Source: Allostella sp. ATCC 35155 (GTDB lineage Bacteria; Pseudomonadota; Alphaproteobacteria; ATCC43930; Allostellaceae). Taken from it: a stretch of DNA of 64,000 nt. The stretch spans positions 5,275,097-5,339,096 of the forward strand of contig AP019701.1 in the NCBI GenBank assembly GCA_006738865.1, read 5' to 3'. The position numbers were made by a program, and so were the translations under genes. The notes under the pieces are model-generated. The model was given only the letters and a program-made list of their open reading frames with translations, was not told where the DNA came from and made no database searches. The first letter of the stretch is position 1. Each line of letters begins with the position of its first letter. Below, in pieces: positions 60,009-64,000 of the stretch.

Positions 60009-60785
60009 TCAGAGCCGCCAGCCGCTGTGCAGCGCGGCGATGCCGCCGGACAGGCTGGTCCAGCGCACCTGCTGCAGTCCGACGGCCGTCATCTCGCCCG
60101 CGAGGGTGGGCTGGTCGGGGAACCGACGAATGCTCTCGACGAGATAGCGGTAGGATTCGCGGTCGCCGGCCACCATCCCGCCGAGGCGGGGCAGCACCGA
60201 GAAGGAGTAGGCATCGTAGAGCCGGTCGAGGCCGGGCACCACGACGCGCGAGAATTCCAGGCAGAGAAAGCGGCCGCCCGGCCGCAGCACCCGCCGGATC
60301 TCGGCCAGCGCCCGGTCCCGGTGGGTGACGTTGCGCAGACCGAAGGCGATGGTGACCGCATCGACCGCGCGGTCGGCGAGCGGCAGCTGCTCGGCGTTTC
60401 CGGCGACCCAGTCGATGCCGGCCATGATTCCGCGGTCGATGGCGCGGTCGCGGCCGACGGCCAGCATGGCCGGCGTCAGGTCCACCACCGTGACGGTCGC
60501 CTCGGGGGCGCGGCCCAGGATGCGCAGCGCGATGTCCCCGGTGCCGCCCGCGAGGTCCAGGATGCGCTCGCCGGCCCGCGGATGCAGCCGCGAGACCATC
60601 GCGTCCTTCCAGAGCCGGTGGACCCCCGCGCTCATCAGGTCGTTCATCAGGTCGTAGCGGCGGGCGACGCTCTCGAATACGCCGCGCACCGCACCGGCCT
60701 TCTCGGCGGCCGGAATCCGGCGATAGCCGAAATCGGCCTCTTCCGCGTAGGGGGCTGCGGCGTCGTCCGGAATGCGGGTGGTCAT
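60009..60785 (-). CDS. ubiE: Ubiquinone/menaquinone biosynthesis C-methyltransferase
   Basis: The 258-residue product shows the UbiE/COQ5 signatures: [20 protein letters not shown] at the N-terminus, SAM motif [31 protein letters not shown], and the second signature [17 protein letters not shown] with [12 protein letters not shown]. It methylates the benzoquinone ring during ubiquinone synthesis. It is divergent from mutM with about 49 bp between starts. Confidence 0.97.
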   Translation of the reverse strand: MTTRIPDDAAAPYAEEADFGYRRIPAAEKAGAVRGVFESVARRYDLMNDLMSAGVHRLWKDAMVSRLHPRAGERILDLAGGTGDIALRILGRAPEATVTVVDLTPAMLAVGRDRAIDRGIMAGIDWVAGNAEQLPLADRAVDAVTIAFGLRNVTHRDRALAEIRRVLRPGGRFLCLEFSRVVVPGLDRLYDAYSFSVLPRLGGMVAGDRESYRYLVESIRRFPDQPTLAGEMTAVGLQQVRWTSLSGGIAALHSGWRL

Positions 60786-60834
60786 GGCGGCGGACGATAG
60801 CCCACGACCACCATCCTGCGCTACGAAAGCGGCC

Positions 60835-61671
60835 ATGCCCGAATTGCCCGAGGTCGAGACGGTGGTGCGCGGGCTGGCGCGCCACATGGTCGGCCGGCAC
60901 ATCCGCCGCGTCGAGAAGAACCGGCCCGATCTGCGCGCGCCCATGCCGGTCGACCTGGTGGCGCGGCTCGAAGGCCGCCGCGTCGCGGCCGTCCGCCGGC
61001 GCGCCAAGTACATCCTGGTCGAACTCGACGACGGGACGGTCGTCCTGGCCCATCTCGGCATGTCCGGGCGGATCACCATCGCCCTGCCGGGACAGGCGCC
61101 CAACCGGCAGGATCCGCACGATCACGTCGTGCTGCATCTCGACGACGGCACGGTCCTGCGCTTCAACGACGCGCGCCGGTTCGGCCGGATCGATCTGGCC
61201 GAACCCGGCGCGCTGGAAGCCCATCCGCTGCTCGTAGGGATCGGCCCCGAGCCGCTCGGCCCGGAATTCGACGGGGCGCTGCTCGCGGCCGCCCTGGCCG
61301 GCCGTCGCACGCCGATCAAGGCGGCGCTGCTCGACCAGCGGGTGGTGGCGGGAATCGGGAACATCTATGCGTGCGAGGCGCTGCATCTCGCCCGGCTGTC
61401 GCCGTCGCGGCTCGCCATGACGGTGGTCGGCGCCCGTGCCGACCGGCTGGCGGCGGCGATCCGCGACGTGCTCGAACGGGCCATCGCGGCCGGCGGCTCG
61501 TCCATCCGCGACTATGTCCAGACCTCGGGCGAACTCGGTTACTTTCAGCACGACTGGACGGTCTATGGCCGCGAGGGCGAACCGTGCCGCCGCTGCGCCG
61601 CGTCCGCTTCGGTGCGCCGAGTCGCGCAGGCCGGGCGATCCACATTCTATTGTGCGCGCTGCCAGCGGTAA
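60835..61671 (+). CDS. mutM: Formamidopyrimidine-DNA glycosylase
   Basis: The 278-residue product begins with the catalytic proline segment [13 protein letters not shown]. It has [10 protein letters not shown] with the conserved Lys, HLGMSGR, and the helix-two-turn-helix region [20 protein letters not shown]. The C-terminal zinc finger uses four Cys (EPCRRC and FYCARCQ). It removes 8-oxoguanine and cleaves at the abasic site. The start at 60835 is fixed by the N-terminal Met-Pro. Confidence 0.97.
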   Translation: MPELPEVETVVRGLARHMVGRHIRRVEKNRPDLRAPMPVDLVARLEGRRVAAVRRRAKYILVELDDGTVVLAHLGMSGRITIALPGQAPNRQDPHDHVVLHLDDGTVLRFNDARRFGRIDLAEPGALEAHPLLVGIGPEPLGPEFDGALLAAALAGRRTPIKAALLDQRVVAGIGNIYACEALHLARLSPSRLAMTVVGARADRLAAAIRDVLERAIAAGGSSIRDYVQTSGELGYFQHDWTVYGREGEPCRRCAASASVRRVAQAGRSTFYCARCQR

Positions 61672-61690
61672 TGCTATAGGCGAAGGGCCT

Positions 61691-62047
61691 ATGCTGCGGT
61701 TCCTGCGCCACTACGCACTCGCCGCCGCCCTCGTCCTGGCGGCCGCGCCTGCCACCGCGACGGAGTTCTTCGTCGATGGGCTCGAGGACGTGCCCTTGAT
61801 GACGGGCCTCGAAGCCCTGCCCGATCGCAGCCTCGTCTTCGACAAGCCGAACGGCCGCATCGTCGAGAGCTATGCCGCCGGCGCCGTGCGCCGCGGCGAC
61901 GTCGTGCGCTTCTACGACGAGACGCTGCCGCAACTCGGCTGGAGCGGGCGCAGCCCCACCTACCGGCGGGAGGGCGAGGTGCTTCGGCTCGGCTTCGACG
62001 GGCAGGACGGGGCGCTGGTCGTGCGCTTCTCGCTATCGCCGCGGTGA
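61691..62047 (+). CDS. Small secreted conserved protein
   Basis: The 118-residue product starts with a signal peptide ([16 protein letters not shown]). The mature part contains [31 protein letters not shown] and [20 protein letters not shown], a beta-rich compact fold. I recall unnamed proteins with the DKPNGRI-GRI pattern next to mutM in alphaproteobacteria, but no known function. It lies between mutM and the enoyl-CoA hydratase gene on the same strand, with 19-bp and 55-bp gaps, so it is likely co-transcribed. Confidence 0.82.
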   Translation: MLRFLRHYALAAALVLAAAPATATEFFVDGLEDVPLMTGLEALPDRSLVFDKPNGRIVESYAAGAVRRGDVVRFYDETLPQLGWSGRSPTYRREGEVLRLGFDGQDGALVVRFSLSPR

Positions 62048-62102
62048 GTGGGGAGGCCGCGGGCCGCCCCCTCCGAACTTCCTTCCGCAACGGAGATTTC
62101 CC

Positions 62103-62879
62103 ATGGCCTACGAGACGGTCCTCGTCGAGACGCGAGGCAAGGTCGGCATCGTCACGCTCAACCGCCCGAAGGCGCTGAACGCGCTCTCGGCCCAGCTCGT
62201 GCGGGAGCTCGGCCAGGCGCTCGACGCCTTCGAGGCCGATCCCGGCATCGGCGCCGTCGTCGTGACCGGCAGCGAGCGCGCATTCGCGGCCGGCGCCGAC
62301 ATCAAGGAGATGGCGACGCGCGACTACATGGACGTCTACCTGGCCGACTTCATCACCAGCGGCTGGGAGCGCATCACGACCTGCCGCAAGCCGATCGTGG
62401 CGGCGGTCGCGGGCTTCGCGCTGGGCGGCGGCTGCGAGGTCGCGATGATGTGCGACTTCATCATCGCCGCCGACACGGCGAAGTTCGGCCAGCCGGAGAT
62501 CACCATCGGCACCATCCCCGGCGCCGGCGGCACCCAGCGGCTGACCCGGGCCGTCGGCAAGTCGAAGGCGATGGAGATGGTGCTGACCGGCCGGATGATG
62601 GATGCGGCCGAGGCCGAGCGGGCGGGCCTGGTCTCGCGCGTCGTGCCGGCGGCCGATCTGCTCGACGAGGCGGTCGCGGCGGCCGCGAAGATGGCGGGTC
62701 TCTCGCTGCCCGTCGTGATGCTGGCCAAGGAGGCCGTGAACCGCGCGTTCGAGACGACGCTGGCCGAGGGTGTCCGCTTCGAGCGCCGGCTGTTCCATTC
62801 GACCTTCGCGACGGAGGATCAGAAGGAAGGCATGGCGGCCTTCATCGAGAAGCGCCCCCCGGCTTTCCGCAATCGCTAG
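62103..62879 (+). CDS. Enoyl-CoA hydratase
   Basis: The 258-residue product is a crotonase of standard length: [20 protein letters not shown], the oxyanion motif [12 protein letters not shown], the catalytic Glu regions [14 protein letters not shown] and [20 protein letters not shown], and the late [12 protein letters not shown] segment. It hydrates 2-enoyl-CoA in beta-oxidation. In many alphaproteobacteria this gene lies between mutM and rpsT, as here. Confidence 0.95.
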   Translation: MAYETVLVETRGKVGIVTLNRPKALNALSAQLVRELGQALDAFEADPGIGAVVVTGSERAFAAGADIKEMATRDYMDVYLADFITSGWERITTCRKPIVAAVAGFALGGGCEVAMMCDFIIAADTAKFGQPEITIGTIPGAGGTQRLTRAVGKSKAMEMVLTGRMMDAAEAERAGLVSRVVPAADLLDEAVAAAAKMAGLSLPVVMLAKEAVNRAFETTLAEGVRFERRLFHSTFATEDQKEGMAAFIEKRPPAFRNR

Positions 62880-62981
62880 TTGTCTTGGCGGCGCCTCCGG
62901 GGCGGAACAGGATGTGAGAAGCCGGGGCGGCGGCGACCTGCCGCCGTGGCCATGCCTGTGGATGAATCCGCCGTCCCCGTA

Positions 62982-63010
62982 TTGACGCGTGGCAGGTGCG
63001 GTTCTATAAG
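62982..63010 (+). promoter_or_regulatory. Sigma-70 type promoter for rpsT
   Basis: TTGACG (62982-62987) and TATAAG (63005-63010) are separated by exactly 17 bp and lie 42 bp before the rpsT start. This is a close match to the housekeeping consensus. Confidence 0.75.
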
Positions 63011-63051
63011 CCGCGCCTCATTTCTGGATACTTTGAGAGGCAGGGACCGAC

Positions 63052-63318
63052 ATGGCCCAGCATAAGTCGGCGGAGAAGCGTGCCCGCCAGACCATCCGCC
63101 GCACCGCGGTGAACGGCGCCCGCATGAGCCGCATCCGCACCTTCGTGAAGAAGGTCGAACTCGCGATCGCTTCGGGTGACAAGGCAGCCGCCCAGGAGGC
63201 GTTCCGCGCGGCCCAGCCCGAGATGCAGGGCGGCGTGACCAAGGGCGTCCTCCACAAGAACACCGTCGCCCGCAAGCTGTCGCGCCTTTCGGCCCGCATC
63301 AAGTCCATCTCGGCCTGA
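63052..63318 (+). CDS. rpsT: 30S ribosomal protein S20
   Basis: The 88-residue product is a classical S20: [20 protein letters not shown] at the N-terminus, three basic helices, and [19 protein letters not shown] at the end. It binds 16S rRNA in the small subunit. A near-consensus promoter lies upstream. In many alphaproteobacteria the next gene is dnaA, but here a 312-bp gap and a rhodanese-domain gene follow. Confidence 0.98.
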   Translation: MAQHKSAEKRARQTIRRTAVNGARMSRIRTFVKKVELAIASGDKAAAQEAFRAAQPEMQGGVTKGVLHKNTVARKLSRLSARIKSISA

Positions 63319-63630
63319 CGAACGGCGCTTGGCGTTCCGCCGTGCGGCGAGTGCGCCGCGCGGCGCTTCCGCGCGCCTGCAGTGCGGAAGCGGGTCGGCG
63401 GAGCCGCGGAATCTTCCTCCGGTGAGTCCGTTGCGAGTCCGTGACGGGCGGGTCTACACTCCCCTCGACCGGACCGTGGACGGTGCCTGGAGGGGGAGAG
63501 GGGCATCATCCGCGACGGGCTGAAAATCAAGCCAAGCCATTGTTCTGCTTGTCGTTCATCCGAACATCTTGACCAGGGATATCGCCGGTTACGGTCGTAG
63601 AATGCGGGCCGGCGGGATCGGGGGAGCGCA
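63319..63630. other. Intergenic region after rpsT
   Basis: No gene is supported in this 312-bp gap. It contains the hairpin at 63364-63392. I see no DnaA-box cluster or AT-rich element that would mark an origin. Confidence 0.5.
63364..63392 (+). terminator. Hairpin downstream of rpsT
   Basis: Perfect 9-bp arms (63364-63372 and 63384-63392) with an 11-base loop lie 45 bp after the stop codon. No T-run follows, so termination strength is uncertain. Confidence 0.45.
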
Positions 63631-64000
63631 ATGTCCGTTAGTCCGCTGCGCGCAGCGTCGAACGAAGGTGGCGGGGGCGCCGCCTATGCCGGCGATGTGT
63701 CCTCCCGGGAAGCCTGGCGAATGCTCGCCGAGGATTCCCGGTCTGTCCTGATCGACGTGCGCACACGGCCCGAATGGATGTTCGTCGGCGTGCCGGACCT
63801 CTCGACGCTGGGCAAGCGCGCCGCCTTCCAGTCCTGGCAATGGTTTCCGACCATGGAGATCGCTCCCGACTTCGTCCAGTCGCTGGAGAAGTCGGGGATC
63901 GGGCGCGACCAGACCATCCTGTTCCTCTGCCGGTCGGGAGCGCGCTCGCGCGCCGCGGCCATCGCCGCGACCCGGGCCGGCTTCGAGCGCGCGTTCAACG
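63631..64000 (+). CDS. Rhodanese-domain protein (partial, runs off the window)
   Basis: The ATG at 63631, behind GGGGGAG, opens a frame that stays open to the window end (123 codons seen). A rhodanese fold is clear: SSREAWRMLAEDSRSVLIDV at the N-terminus, RTRPEWMFVGVPDL, and the active-site loop LFLCRSGARSRAAA with the catalytic Cys. These proteins transfer sulfane sulfur, or act in redox signalling. There is no signal peptide. It occupies the place where dnaA is found in many relatives. The C-terminus is missing only because the window ends. Confidence 0.9.
   Translation, partial: MSVSPLRAASNEGGGGAAYAGDVSSREAWRMLAEDSRSVLIDVRTRPEWMFVGVPDLSTLGKRAAFQSWQWFPTMEIAPDFVQSLEKSGIGRDQTILFLCRSGARSRAAAIAATRAGFERAFN

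Noticed and set aside
62957..62965. Replication origin near rpsT
   Set aside because: A single DnaA-box-like 9-mer without a cluster or AT-rich unwinding element is not enough.

Overview
This is a 64-kb stretch of a GC-rich alphaproteobacterial chromosome. The best taxonomic anchor is the right end, where coaBC, ubiB, ubiE, mutM, an enoyl-CoA hydratase gene and rpsT lie in an order seen in many alphaproteobacteria. The TonB/FecI-FecR locus, the AtzE/AtzG-like amidase pair and the full-length cyclic beta-glucan synthase fit a soil- or plant-associated alphaproteobacterium, perhaps Rhodospirillales-like. I cannot name the species.

Left part (1-9180): a three-gene minus-strand operon (GT-A-like glycosyltransferase, unknown protein with a basic low-complexity tail, SAM methyltransferase). 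On the plus strand follow a calcium-binding repeat protein (seven FG-GAP units encoded by exact 213-bp repeats, a cadherin-like domain, RTX repeats), a short probably frameshifted ORF, a TIGR03032-family protein and a TPR-GT41 (SPINDLY/OGT-like) glycosyltransferase. This looks like a surface-glycan or protein-glycosylation module.

Middle part (9281-32586): an integrated genomic island of about 23 kb at the 3' end of tRNA-Thr(CGT). The intact tRNA is at 32552-32626. An identical 42-bp copy of its 3' end plus flank is at 9281-9322. Next to each copy is the 3' end of a tyrosine integrase gene, so at least two related elements have used this site. Cargo: a stand-alone response regulator; a giant CheB-CheR-PAS-kinase-REC-REC-HTH hybrid with one frameshift; a collagen-like/OmpA-like lipoprotein; a glycine-zipper lipoprotein; an OmpA-like lipoprotein; two tiny membrane proteins; a cold-shock protein; a 2860-residue cyclic beta-1,2-glucan synthase; an HflK/HflC pair with an upstream conserved protein; and an nhaA pseudogene with two Trp-to-stop changes. 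The theme is envelope and osmotic/temperature stress, and the island is decaying.

Right part (32627-64000): ordinary chromosome. First is a FecI/FecR/FecA-type iron uptake locus with a PepSY-TM reductase-like gene and two possible Fur boxes. Then come an amidase with its small AtzG-like partner, an old-yellow-enzyme-type flavoprotein, MoeB/ThiF, a MATE pump, a catabolic group (ThDP enzyme, 3-hydroxyacyl-CoA dehydrogenase, XRE/MmyB regulator, amidohydrolase), a SulP transporter with its own XRE regulator and a palindromic operator, RidA, pyrophosphatase, and a small secreted protein made of seven 9-residue repeats. Last are coaBC, two MFS transporters around a serine hydrolase, a lipoprotein, and the ubiB-ubiE-mutM-ech-rpsT block. 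The window ends inside a rhodanese-domain gene where dnaA would be expected in many relatives.
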